Positions 1-5,018 of a stretch of 7,638 nt of DNA are shown here, piece by piece. Source of the DNA: Candidatus Bathyarchaeota archaeon (GTDB taxonomy: Archaea; Thermoproteota; Bathyarchaeia; Bathyarchaeales; Bathyarchaeaceae); the NCBI GenBank assembly GCA_023136395.1, contig JAGLRI010000056.1, forward strand, positions 1 to 7,638. The letters are read 5' to 3'. The first letter of the stretch is position 1. Each line of letters opens with the position of its first letter. The notes under the pieces were generated by a model that had not been told where the DNA came from, searched no databases, and worked only from the letters and a program-made list of their open reading frames with translations. A program made the position numbers and the translations under genes.

Positions 1-228
1 ATGTACTTCCAACATTTCAGACAAAAAGCCCTCTTCGATGCCAATTTTGTTTGTAATTTGAAGAAAATAATCCGAAAAGTAACAAGCTTCCAAGTCTTTG
101 CGTTCTACCCCTGCTGAATAAAAGGCTTTAACGAGAGCCTCTTCCATCAATTTCTCGGGTTCTATTTCAAAATGTTCCCCGAATTTTGTCCTGCCAACAC
201 CGAGAATAACCGGGCGGCATTTTTTCAT
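1..228 (-). CDS. Thiolase-family protein (acetyl-CoA acetyltransferase-like), N-terminal part only
   Basis: The 76 visible residues read in from the right and the frame is still open at the left edge, so the gene is partial. The N-terminus has the strand-loop pattern of archaeal SCP2/thiolase proteins: hydrophobic VILGVG, then RTKFGEH at about residues 13-19, then a helix resembling the family's LAVEAxxKALEDAGI segment (LMEEALVKAFYSAGVERKDL, about 28-47). The family condenses or cleaves acyl-CoA thioesters; in archaea the gene often neighbours HMG-CoA synthase and DUF35 genes of the mevalonate pathway. Those neighbours and the catalytic Cys/His lie outside the window, so substrate and activity cannot be judged. 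ATG at 228 is chosen because AAGGAG (complement of 240-245) precedes it at workable spacing and the frame hits a stop just upstream. A nearby ATG at 235 opens only a short frame. Confidence 0.8.
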   Translation of the reverse strand, partial: MKKCRPVILGVGRTKFGEHFEIEPEKLMEEALVKAFYSAGVERKDLEACYFSDYFLQITNKIGIEEGFLSEMLEVH

Positions 229-238
229 AAAACATATG

Positions 239-277
239 TCTCCTTATCGCTACAGTCTCACACATTTATCTTTTTAA
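239..277 (-). promoter_or_regulatory. Putative promoter and Shine-Dalgarno of the thiolase gene
   Basis: On the minus strand a TTAAAAA box (complement of 271-277) lies about 25 bp before a presumed start site near 247. AAGGAG (complement of 240-245) follows, in good register for the ATG at 228. The box is a weak match to the archaeal TATA consensus, so the start site is inferred. Confidence 0.4.
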
Positions 278-322
278 GTTTTTAATATTTCTGTGAAAAC
301 CCAAATTCACAGCATATATATT

Positions 323-332
323 GCATGCATGC
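323..332. repeat. 10-bp perfect palindrome GCATGCATGC
   Basis: GCATGCATGC equals its own reverse complement and is the only G/C-containing island in this AT-rich stretch. It lies between the divergent thiolase and aIF1 promoters. It may be an operator half, but it is also an alternating purine-pyrimidine run that can arise by chance. Confidence 0.4.
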
Positions 333-349
333 TAAAATATCTAATCTTC

Positions 350-361
350 TAGTATATACTA
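350..361. repeat. 12-bp perfect palindrome TAGTATATACTA
   Basis: TAGTATATACTA is a perfect inverted repeat with no spacer. A partial echo of its arms (TACT then AGTA, 3-bp spacer) occurs at 403-413. Palindromes of this size suit a dimeric helix-turn-helix regulator. It is more than 100 bp upstream of the aIF1 TATA-like box and about 75 bp upstream of the thiolase box, so a role at either promoter is inference. Confidence 0.4.
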
Positions 362-383
362 AAAATAATCTGACTAAAATAAT
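358..383. repeat. Imperfect direct repeat ACTAAAAATAAT / ACTAAAATAAT
   Basis: Copies at 358-369 and 373-383 differ by one A in the A-tract and repeat at a 15-bp period. The first overlaps the right arm of the 350-361 palindrome. Low-complexity slippage is as likely as function. Confidence 0.35.
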
Positions 384-406
384 TCAAGAACATCATATGG
401 TCTACT

Positions 407-472
407 TTTAGTAAAAAGATATTTTTATTCATAAAAGAATAAACCGCTATTCTTTAATTTCTTTAGTAAAAA
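407..472. repeat. 11-bp direct repeat TTTAGTAAAAA, two copies 55 bp apart
   Basis: Identical TTTAGTAAAAA copies lie at 407-417 and 462-472. The second runs straight into the aIF1 TATA-like box at 473-481, so its terminal A-tract occupies the place where TFB contacts the BRE. A protein bound there could compete with TFB. The extent given covers both copies and the sequence between them. Confidence 0.4.
424..455. repeat. Two overlapping, mutually exclusive inverted repeats
   Basis: TTTATTC (424-430) can pair with GAATAAA (437-443) around a 6-nt loop. AAAGAATA (434-441) can pair with TATTCTTT (448-455) around another 6-nt loop. The stems share 437-441, so only one can form. They lie upstream of the aIF1 TATA-like box and would not be in its transcript if that box is right. 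As DNA they could be two overlapping operator sites. Confidence 0.4.
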
Positions 473-481
473 TTTTAAATA
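473..481 (+). promoter_or_regulatory. Putative TATA box of the aIF1 gene
   Basis: TTTTAAATA, preceded by an A-run that can serve as BRE, matches the archaeal promoter pattern. Adding about 25 bp puts the start site near 501-505 and gives a leader of roughly 25-30 nt before the ATG at 530. Confidence 0.5.
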
Positions 482-518
482 GTTCTTTGTATATCAACTA
501 ATAAGGAAAAAGGAGCTT

Positions 519-530
519 ATGAGCACGTAA
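519..530 (+). promoter_or_regulatory. Three-codon start-stop ORF (M-S-T-stop) overlapping the aIF1 start
   Basis: ATG AGC ACG TAA occupies 519-530, and its last base is the first base of the aIF1 ATG (TAATG, 528-532). AAGGA at 503-507 is in the same register relative to ATG 519 as the SDs of dnaG and pelota are to theirs. A second SD, AGGAG at 511-515, sits 3 nt before the mini-ORF ATG (too near) and 14 nt before the aIF1 ATG (about 4 nt too far). The layout would let terminating ribosomes restart on aIF1. Whether the mini-ORF is translated is not shown, and on the predicted start site the first SD would be at the extreme 5' end. Confidence 0.4.
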
Positions 531-838
531 TGGCGGAAATTTGTCCAGTATGCGGGCTTCCCGGCGAAATATGCGTTTGTAGAGAGATTAGTAGAGAACA
601 GCAACGTATTCGTGTCCGCTTAGCGATGGGTAAATGGAGACGCAAAAACACAATTATTGATGGTATAGATAACAAAGATACCAACCTTGGGGAACTTGCA
701 AAAAATCTAAAATCTTTCTGTGCGTGTGGAGGAACATCAAAAAACAATCAGATTTTACTGCAAGGTGATCACCGAAATCAAGTGCGAACATATCTTGTCC
801 AACTGGGATATCCTAAGGAAAACATCGAAGTTCAATGA
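530..838 (+). CDS. Translation initiation factor aIF1 (SUI1/eIF1 family)
   Basis: This 102-residue protein is normal in length for archaeal SUI1/aIF1. The family binds the small ribosomal subunit near the P site and helps select the correct start codon by destabilising wrong initiation complexes. The N-terminus has a cysteine cluster (C5, C8, C15, C17) seen in many archaeal members and suggestive of metal binding. The SUI1 fold follows from about residue 25: a basic loop (KWRRKN, 35-40), strand TIIDGID, helix NLGELAKNLK (52-61), the signature ACGGTS (65-70), LQGDHR (77-82) and a final GYPKENIEV. ATG 530 is the only ATG or GTG in frame before the conserved ICPVCGLP. The gene stands alone, divergent from the thiolase and convergent with TFB. 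The start overlaps a three-codon ORF and its SD spacing is poor, which may matter for control. Confidence 0.95.
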   Translation: MAEICPVCGLPGEICVCREISREQQRIRVRLAMGKWRRKNTIIDGIDNKDTNLGELAKNLKSFCACGGTSKNNQILLQGDHRNQVRTYLVQLGYPKENIEVQ

Positions 839-880
839 TCAAACAAGACAACTTGAAAATTTCGTAATGTATTCTTCTCT

Positions 881-908
881 ACACTTTTTTAAAATTTAAT
901 TTTCTTAC
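881..908 (+). terminator. Putative T-rich terminator after aIF1
   Basis: T-runs at 885-890 and around 897-904 begin about 45 bp after the aIF1 stop. Archaeal polymerase often terminates at such T-tracts without a hairpin. Confidence 0.4.
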
Positions 909-929
909 AGTAAATATATGCTAACGAGT

Positions 930-981
930 AAAAATGATGACTTCAAAAAGAACACTCTTTTCTTCTGTAACTTGTTTGAAG
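930..981 (-). terminator. Putative 3'-end hairpin and T-tract after TFB
   Basis: CTTCAAA (941-947) can pair with TTTGAAG (975-981) across a loop of about 27 nt. Read on the minus strand, just beyond the TFB stop, this stem is followed within a few bases by a five-T run (complement of 930-934). The loop is long for an intrinsic terminator, so the T-rich segments alone may do the job. The region also separates TFB transcription from the convergent aIF1 transcript. Confidence 0.3.
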
Positions 982-985
982 AAGA

Positions 986-1912
986 CTAATCCGGTAGTTT
1001 AAGATCCAATTGAACTCTAAGAGTTTTATAGCGATTCCTGACAGTAACCTCAGTTACTTCTGCAGCTTCAGCGATTTCTTTCTGCGTTTTCTTTTCTTTA
1101 TTTAGTATACAAGCTATATACAGAGCAGCTGCAGCAAGGCCCATAGGATCTTTACCTGCGGTGATCCGTTTTTCCATAGCTTCACGAATAATTTTAACCG
1201 CAATCCCTTGGGTCTGACCAGTAATGTTGGTTTTTTCACCAATTTTGGAGAGGTATGTTAGGGGACCCGCTATTGGCATTTGAATGTCGAGCTCCCGTAT
1301 TAAGAGTCGGTAACAACGGGCTACATCTTTTTTAGCGACAAGGCTGGTGTTAGATATTTCACGAAGGGTTCTCGAGGACCCTGTGAGTCGACATGCAGCG
1401 TAAAGGGACGCAGCAGCTATAGCAGCAATTGATCTCCCACGTACCAATCCCTTATCTAATGCTTTACGATAAATGACTGCAGCTCTCTCCTTAAGAGCTT
1501 GTGGAATGTGGATTTTATCAGAAAGACGATCAAGCTCTGCCATAGCTTGAGCAAGGTTTCGATCCACTGAAGAGTGAACTCTAGATCGTATCTGCCATTT
1601 TCTTAATCGCCACATCTGGAGACGAGTTGCGAGAGGAAGTTTACGTCCGAAAGCATCGCGATCTACTCTTCCAATAGCAGTTGATAAGCCTTTGTCGTGA
1701 ACAGAATAAGAGGTTGGGATTCCTACACGACTTCTCGATTCTTTCTCCTCTTGTGTGAAAGCCCGCCACTCTGGGCCCTGATCCATCTTCTGTTCGGTAA
1801 GAACAAGACCACAATTTGAACAAACAATCTCTCCAGTACTGTAATCATGAATTAGATTTGTGCTACTGCACTCAGGACACTCGACTTTTGTTTTCAGCCA
1901 TTGCTCTCCCAT
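986..1912 (-). CDS. tfb: Transcription initiation factor TFB (TFIIB homologue)
   Basis: At 308 residues this is a full-length archaeal TFB. TFB bridges the TBP-TATA complex and RNA polymerase and reads the BRE. An N-terminal zinc ribbon is visible (C12-x2-C15, C31-x2-C34), followed by the B-reader region with its conserved GPEWRAF (46-52). Two cyclin-like repeats follow, at roughly 113-207 and 215-303. The second holds a helix-turn-helix (about 276-296, TQKEIAEAAEVTEVTVRNRY), the part that contacts the BRE in this family. Nothing essential appears missing. ATG 1912 gives the expected N-terminus; its AGGGG SD is about 3 nt farther away than in neighbouring genes, so initiation may be weak. It is divergent from the Toprim/dnaG genes and convergent with aIF1. 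Many archaea have several TFBs; whether this is the main one cannot be told here. Confidence 0.97.
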   Translation of the reverse strand: MGEQWLKTKVECPECSSTNLIHDYSTGEIVCSNCGLVLTEQKMDQGPEWRAFTQEEKESRSRVGIPTSYSVHDKGLSTAIGRVDRDAFGRKLPLATRLQMWRLRKWQIRSRVHSSVDRNLAQAMAELDRLSDKIHIPQALKERAAVIYRKALDKGLVRGRSIAAIAAASLYAACRLTGSSRTLREISNTSLVAKKDVARCYRLLIRELDIQMPIAGPLTYLSKIGEKTNITGQTQGIAVKIIREAMEKRITAGKDPMGLAAAALYIACILNKEKKTQKEIAEAAEVTEVTVRNRYKTLRVQLDLKLPD

Positions 1913-1974
1913 TTTTATTTTTATTCCCCTTTTCCAATTATATGGCGAATACTCTCTTTGTGGTTAATGGTTCG

Positions 1975-1986
1975 TAATTATAATTC
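1975..1986 (-). promoter_or_regulatory. Putative TATA box of the TFB gene
   Basis: On the minus strand GAATTATAATTA lies about 63 bp before the TFB ATG, giving a start site near 1950 and a leader of about 40 nt. A more GC-rich block with a repeated AATCAGAA lies immediately upstream of it. Confidence 0.4.
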
Positions 1987-1988
1987 CG

Positions 1989-2027
1989 AATCAGAAACCC
2001 TCCATCTGACCCGCCGATAAATCAGAA
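1989..2027. repeat. AATCAGAA direct repeat with an internal inverted TCTGA
   Basis: AATCAGAA occurs at 1989-1996 and 2020-2027, 31 bp apart start to start, close to three helical turns. TCTGA at 2005-2009 is the reverse complement of the TCAGA core. The block is GC-richer than its surroundings and lies directly upstream of the TFB TATA-like box and about 18 bp before the box of the divergent gene. That is a natural place for a regulator of both, but binding is inferred only from position. Confidence 0.35.
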
Positions 2028-2043
2028 TTAGTTAAAGTACCAC

Positions 2044-2051
2044 TATATAAG
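2044..2051 (+). promoter_or_regulatory. Putative TATA box of the Toprim / dnaG gene run
   Basis: TATATAAG lies about 95 bp before the GTG at 2141, giving a start near 2072 and a leader of about 70 nt. A second A/T box at about 2095-2108 would start transcription near 2128, almost at the gene. The SD before the GTG (AGGGA, 2129-2133, 7 nt away) fits the longer leader better. Confidence 0.45.
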
Positions 2052-2140
2052 CTTTTCGTTTAAATTCTGTAACCAAATAATTTGAAACGGCTTCGATAAA
2101 AATATTAATAGGAAACGACATACTTTCCAGGGATAGCTGA

Positions 2141-2548
2141 GTGTTAACTAGTAAAAATAAAAGATTAGAGAAGGCTTTGCAGCTTCTAGAGAGACTTGCG
2201 ACAGAATCGAAAGGAGGCACTCCAATAATTGTAGAGGGGCGAAAAGATGTAGCAGCTCTACATAAATTAGGGGTAACGGGTGATATGATCTTAGCCAAAA
2301 CTTCAAGAAGATCCTTCCTCGACGTCGTTAACGAGGGTAAAAACCGAGGAAAACCTGAGATTATTATCTTAATGGATTTTGATAGACGAGGTAGAGAAGG
2401 GACAAAACGACTAACGCAAAATTTTGAGAGAATGAGAATAAAAACAAATTTACTCTTTTGGAACGAACTTAGAGGCCTTGTAGGAAGAAATGTTAAAGAT
2501 ATTGAAGGACTAGCCAGATATATAGAAACGTTGAAGAATAAAAAATAG
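2141..2548 (+). CDS. Small Toprim-domain protein (UPF0292-like, RNase M5/primase-like)
   Basis: This 135-residue protein is essentially a single Toprim fold. The first Toprim motif is IIVEGRKDV (29-37; E32 is the expected catalytic glutamate). The acidic DxD motif is MDFDRRG (D79, D81), and a later KDIEGL (119-124) resembles the KEVEDL found after the Toprim of the neighbouring DnaG. Size and motifs fit the archaeal UPF0292 family of small primase-like Toprim proteins, which are related to bacterial RNase M5 (5S rRNA maturation). No reaction is established for the archaeal proteins as far as I know, so a nuclease or RNA-processing role is inference. The start is GTG, directly after an in-frame TGA (2138-2140), with AGGGA 7 nt upstream, so no earlier start is possible. 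It lies 74 bp before dnaG on the same strand. Confidence 0.85.
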   Translation: MLTSKNKRLEKALQLLERLATESKGGTPIIVEGRKDVAALHKLGVTGDMILAKTSRRSFLDVVNEGKNRGKPEIIILMDFDRRGREGTKRLTQNFERMRIKTNLLFWNELRGLVGRNVKDIEGLARYIETLKNKK

Positions 2549-2549
2549 A

Positions 2550-2559
2550 TATATATAAG
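2550..2559 (+). promoter_or_regulatory. Possible internal promoter before dnaG
   Basis: TATATATAAG lies 2 bp after the stop of the small Toprim gene and would start transcription near 2580, giving a leader of about 40 nt. dnaG could thus be transcribed both from here and by read-through. A second A/T box near 2590-2600 is too near the start codon to suit the strong SD. Confidence 0.45.
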
Positions 2560-2609
2560 AGAAAACAAATTAAACAGAAATGTCATTGTATTATTTAAAA
2601 ATATATTTT

Positions 2610-2616
2610 GAGGTGA
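2610..2616 (+). promoter_or_regulatory. Strong SD that fixes the TTG start of dnaG
   Basis: GAGGTGA is a seven-base match to the 16S 3' tail and ends 6 nt before TTG 2623. This supports the rare TTG start over later codons. Confidence 0.75.
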
Positions 2617-2622
2617 AAATTA

Positions 2623-3774
2623 TTGGGACCTTCACAAACAGTAGCAGTTAAGTACATTATTTCCTTCAACTTCGATATTGAAGGAGTTGTTGAAAAACCC
2701 GATGTTATCGGAGCCGTTTTCGGTCAAACAGAAGGCTTGTTTGGTTCAGAACTAGATCTTCGAGAACTCCAAAAATTAGGAAGAATTGGGAGGATAGAGC
2801 TTAAATTACAATCGAAACAAGATAAAACAACAGGCACGCTAACCATTCCCACAAGTCTAGACAGGGTTTCCGCAGCAATTATCGCGGCAAGCCTCGAGAG
2901 TATTGACCGAGTGGGACCTTGCTCAGCAAATGTTACATTAGAAAAAATTGAGGATGTAAGAAATGCGAGGCGGAAGGCTATCGTAGAAAGATCAAAAGAA
3001 ATTCTTCGCAATTGGACCCTAAAAGTCATGCCGGATACAGAAGAAATATTCAAGGAAGTTTCAGAAACGTTGAGGTTAGCTAGAGTTGAAACGTATGGAC
3101 CTGAAAAATTATCAGCAGGACCCGACGTTAAAACTGCAAAAAAAATAATAATCGTTGAAGGACGAGCAGATGTGACAAATTTATTAAAACGGGGTATACA
3201 GAACGTCATTGCTGTTGAGGGTACATCGATTCCCCAAAGCGTCATAAAGTTATCTCGGGAAAAGGAAGTTACAGCTTTCCTAGATGGTGATCGTGGTGGA
3301 GATCTTATCCTCAAAGGGTTAAATCAAGTAGCCAACATTAAGTATGTTGCTAGAGCTCCTTCAGGTAAAGAGGTTGAAGATTTAAGTTCTGAAGAAATAA
3401 CGGTCGCCCTTCAGAAAAGAGTTCTTGTTAAGAAAAGAAAAAGGCCTCCTGCCCCAAAAAGACAAAGAAAAGGAAAAATCCTCCTGCCTAAACAAATAGT
3501 TTCTTCCGTAAAAGAGCTGAAAGGAACTTTAGAAGCGGTATTACTCAACAATAAAATGAAGGAAATTGAGCGATTACCTGTAAGTAAACTTGCAGAAAGC
3601 TTACAAGGAGTCGAAGATGTGGATACAGTAGTTTTTGATGGTGTAATTACCCAAAGACTTGTAGACATAGCAAGTGAAAAAAACATCCGGTATCTTGTAG
3701 CATCTCGTGTTTCAAATGTAATTAAAAAGCCATTACAAATACATACATTTACATTCGCAGATGTTGAGGGTTAA
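2623..3774 (+). CDS. dnaG: Archaeal DnaG (Toprim primase / exosome-associated subunit)
   Basis: This 383-residue protein has the full archaeal DnaG layout: a conserved N-terminal domain (about 1-165), a central Toprim domain and a C-terminal domain (about 290-383). Toprim motifs are IIIVEGRADV (E179) and the acidic cluster LDGDRGGD (D221, D223, D227), followed by KEVEDL (249-254). A basic, proline-containing linker (about 269-284) joins the last domain. The bacterial zinc-binding domain is absent, as in all archaeal DnaG. In archaea this protein is a stable exosome subunit with poly(A) preference, and primase activity has been reported in Sulfolobus; the motifs cannot say which role dominates. 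The start is TTG, backed by a very strong SD. It follows the small Toprim gene and precedes Pelota by 125 bp on the same strand. At 383 residues it is slightly short, mainly in the linker. Confidence 0.95.
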   Translation: MGPSQTVAVKYIISFNFDIEGVVEKPDVIGAVFGQTEGLFGSELDLRELQKLGRIGRIELKLQSKQDKTTGTLTIPTSLDRVSAAIIAASLESIDRVGPCSANVTLEKIEDVRNARRKAIVERSKEILRNWTLKVMPDTEEIFKEVSETLRLARVETYGPEKLSAGPDVKTAKKIIIVEGRADVTNLLKRGIQNVIAVEGTSIPQSVIKLSREKEVTAFLDGDRGGDLILKGLNQVANIKYVARAPSGKEVEDLSSEEITVALQKRVLVKKRKRPPAPKRQRKGKILLPKQIVSSVKELKGTLEAVLLNNKMKEIERLPVSKLAESLQGVEDVDTVVFDGVITQRLVDIASEKNIRYLVASRVSNVIKKPLQIHTFTFADVEG

Positions 3775-3883
3775 CACTTTACAATTTCAAAAAGGATTTA
3801 ATGTTTTTAATATGGTTCAATAAGCCGTTTCTAATCCTTTACGGTACCGATTATTTTTACTACATATTCATTCCACACAACAT

Positions 3884-3890
3884 AAGGGGG
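3884..3890 (+). promoter_or_regulatory. SD that fixes the GTG start of Pelota
   Basis: AAGGGGG read in the AAGGAGG register puts the expected start codon exactly at GTG 3900. The 125-bp gap before it also holds TTTTTAATA (3804-3812), a possible TATA box. Confidence 0.65.
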
Positions 3891-3899
3891 AATAATCTT

Positions 3900-4976
3900 G
3901 TGAAAATATTAAGAAGGAACCATAAAAAAGGCGTTTTTAAAGTCTTACCGGAAAGTACGGATGACTTATGGCACATCTATAACATTATAGCTCCTAAAGA
4001 CGAGATACATGCAAGAACTACTCGCGAAGTAAACGTTGAAGGAAATTATTCCCGACCAAAAGCTGGAAGAAGAATCTCGACTTTTTTGGGTGTAAAAATC
4101 GAGAAAGTAACCTGGGATAAGAATTTAAACCGTTTAAGAGTACACGGTATCGTATGTAAAGCCCCAGAAAAAATAAGTGTGAAGGGATCTCATCACACCA
4201 TAAACGTTACGGTGGGTAAACCAATAACAATCATAAAATCTCTATGGTTGAAACACCACACTGATAGATTAAGCAGAGCCAGTAAAGCTAAGCCACCCAT
4301 TATTATTATATCGATTGATAATGAAGAATATTGTGTAGCTCTTTTAAGACAATACGGTATTGACATAAAAGTAGAGGGAGCAACAAGGCTTCCTGGGAAG
4401 TTAGAAGCAGAAAAAAGGACAAAGGCGGTACGAGAATTTTTTAAAAAAGCATCAAGAGCGTTGAGAGAAGTGTGGATGAGGACTCCCTATCCTATTGTTG
4501 TAATAGGCCTTGGTTTCATCAAGAATGATTTTGTTAAGTATCTTAATAAAGAAGCATCAGAAGTGACGAAAAACATCATTGATGTAAAAAGTGTGAATAG
4601 CGGAGGTATAGCTGGAATACGTGAGGCGTTGCGTTCAGGGATTTTAACTTCCGCATTAAAACATGTACGGATAGTTGAAGAAACGAAGGTTATGGAGGAG
4701 ATCCTTACAAGGTTGGGAAAGGGGAAGTTAGATATTACATATGGATTTGTTGATGTGTTGAAAGCTAGTATGTTTGGTGCAATTGAAAAACTTCTTTTAG
4801 CAGATATTGCTTTACGGGAGGCTTTTGATGAGAGGAGACTAGCCTTTGAAAAGCTCATGAGAGAAGTTGAAATAAGAGGTGGAGATGTTATGATCATCAG
4901 CGCAGAACATGAAGCAGGTAAAAAATTGCTTGCCCTGGGAGGAATTGCGGCGCTTCTCCGCTTCCCAATAGGCTAG
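3900..4976 (+). CDS. pelA: Pelota (Dom34 homologue), ribosome-rescue factor
   Basis: Starting at GTG 3900 this is a 358-residue protein, the usual Pelota length. Archaeal Pelota enters the A site of stalled ribosomes with aEF1A and, with ABCE1, splits them (no-go and non-stop rescue). The N-terminal Sm-like domain (about 1-130) starts MKILRRNHKKGVFKV, continues through STDDLWHIYNII and has TxREV near residue 40. The central domain (about 135-260) carries PGKLEAEKRTK in place of the GGQ loop of release factors, as expected for a factor that does not hydrolyse peptidyl-tRNA. The C-terminal eL30-like domain includes VDVLKASMFGAIEKLL and ends ISAEHEAGKKLLALGGIAALLRF, a typical Pelota ending with part of the signature. 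The frame stays open back to ATG 3801, which would add 33 mostly hydrophobic residues; that start is rejected on SD register and family N-termini. It converges on the next gene with a 26-bp gap. Confidence 0.96.
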   Translation: MKILRRNHKKGVFKVLPESTDDLWHIYNIIAPKDEIHARTTREVNVEGNYSRPKAGRRISTFLGVKIEKVTWDKNLNRLRVHGIVCKAPEKISVKGSHHTINVTVGKPITIIKSLWLKHHTDRLSRASKAKPPIIIISIDNEEYCVALLRQYGIDIKVEGATRLPGKLEAEKRTKAVREFFKKASRALREVWMRTPYPIVVIGLGFIKNDFVKYLNKEASEVTKNIIDVKSVNSGGIAGIREALRSGILTSALKHVRIVEETKVMEEILTRLGKGKLDITYGFVDVLKASMFGAIEKLLLADIALREAFDERRLAFEKLMREVEIRGGDVMIISAEHEAGKKLLALGGIAALLRFPIG

Positions 4977-5018
4977 AAGCGCTTAACTTATTGTAGTCAA
5001 TACTATTTTTTAAAAAAT
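4977..5018. terminator. Compact convergent terminator region
   Basis: An AAGCGCTT palindrome (4977-4984) touches the Pelota stop, and a 14-bp perfect palindrome of six T then six A flanked by A and T (5005-5018) covers the last codons and stop of the opposing gene. Read on the plus strand this gives a T6 tract about 30 nt after the Pelota stop. On the minus strand the T6 lies inside the gene, so termination of that transcript probably occurs further on, within antisense Pelota sequence. Confidence 0.4.

Larger units (their letters stand above)
229..529. other. AT-rich divergent intergenic region, thiolase / aIF1
   Basis: This 301-bp region carries both promoters and no credible coding frame apart from a three-codon leader ORF. 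Between the promoters (about 300-470) it holds short palindromes and repeats, listed separately: GCATGCATGC, TAGTATATACTA, an imperfect ACTAAAAATAAT repeat, a duplicated TTTAGTAAAAA and two overlapping hairpins. No tRNA was seen, and no C/D-box RNA (no paired RTGATGA and CTGA boxes). The sequence is much more AT-rich than the flanking genes. It may hold regulator-binding sites, but AT-rich DNA yields small palindromes easily. Confidence 0.6.

Noticed and set aside
934..985. Possible C/D-box guide RNA (ATGATGA C box at 934-940)
   Set aside because: No CTGA D box or C'/D' pair follows at a usable distance, so one C-box match by chance is the better explanation.
2032..2586. 184-codon open frame on the minus strand across the small Toprim gene
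   Set aside because: It is antisense to a gene with clear Toprim motifs and a good SD; its translation is low-complexity Phe/Ser/Leu-rich sequence, typical of a shadow of an AT-rich gene.
2724..3314. 196-codon open frame on the minus strand within dnaG
   Set aside because: It is antisense to the conserved Toprim part of DnaG, Ser-rich and without recognisable motifs.
3801..3899. Earlier ATG start for Pelota
   Set aside because: AAGGA at 3792-3796 is about 7 nt too near in SD register, Pelota proteins start at MKI/MRI-type sequence, and AAGGGGG before GTG 3900 is in exact register. Kept only as a low-interest finding.
4487..4897. 136-codon open frame on the minus strand within Pelota
   Set aside because: It lies wholly antisense to the conserved central and C-terminal domains of Pelota, with Ser-rich composition and no SD-supported start.
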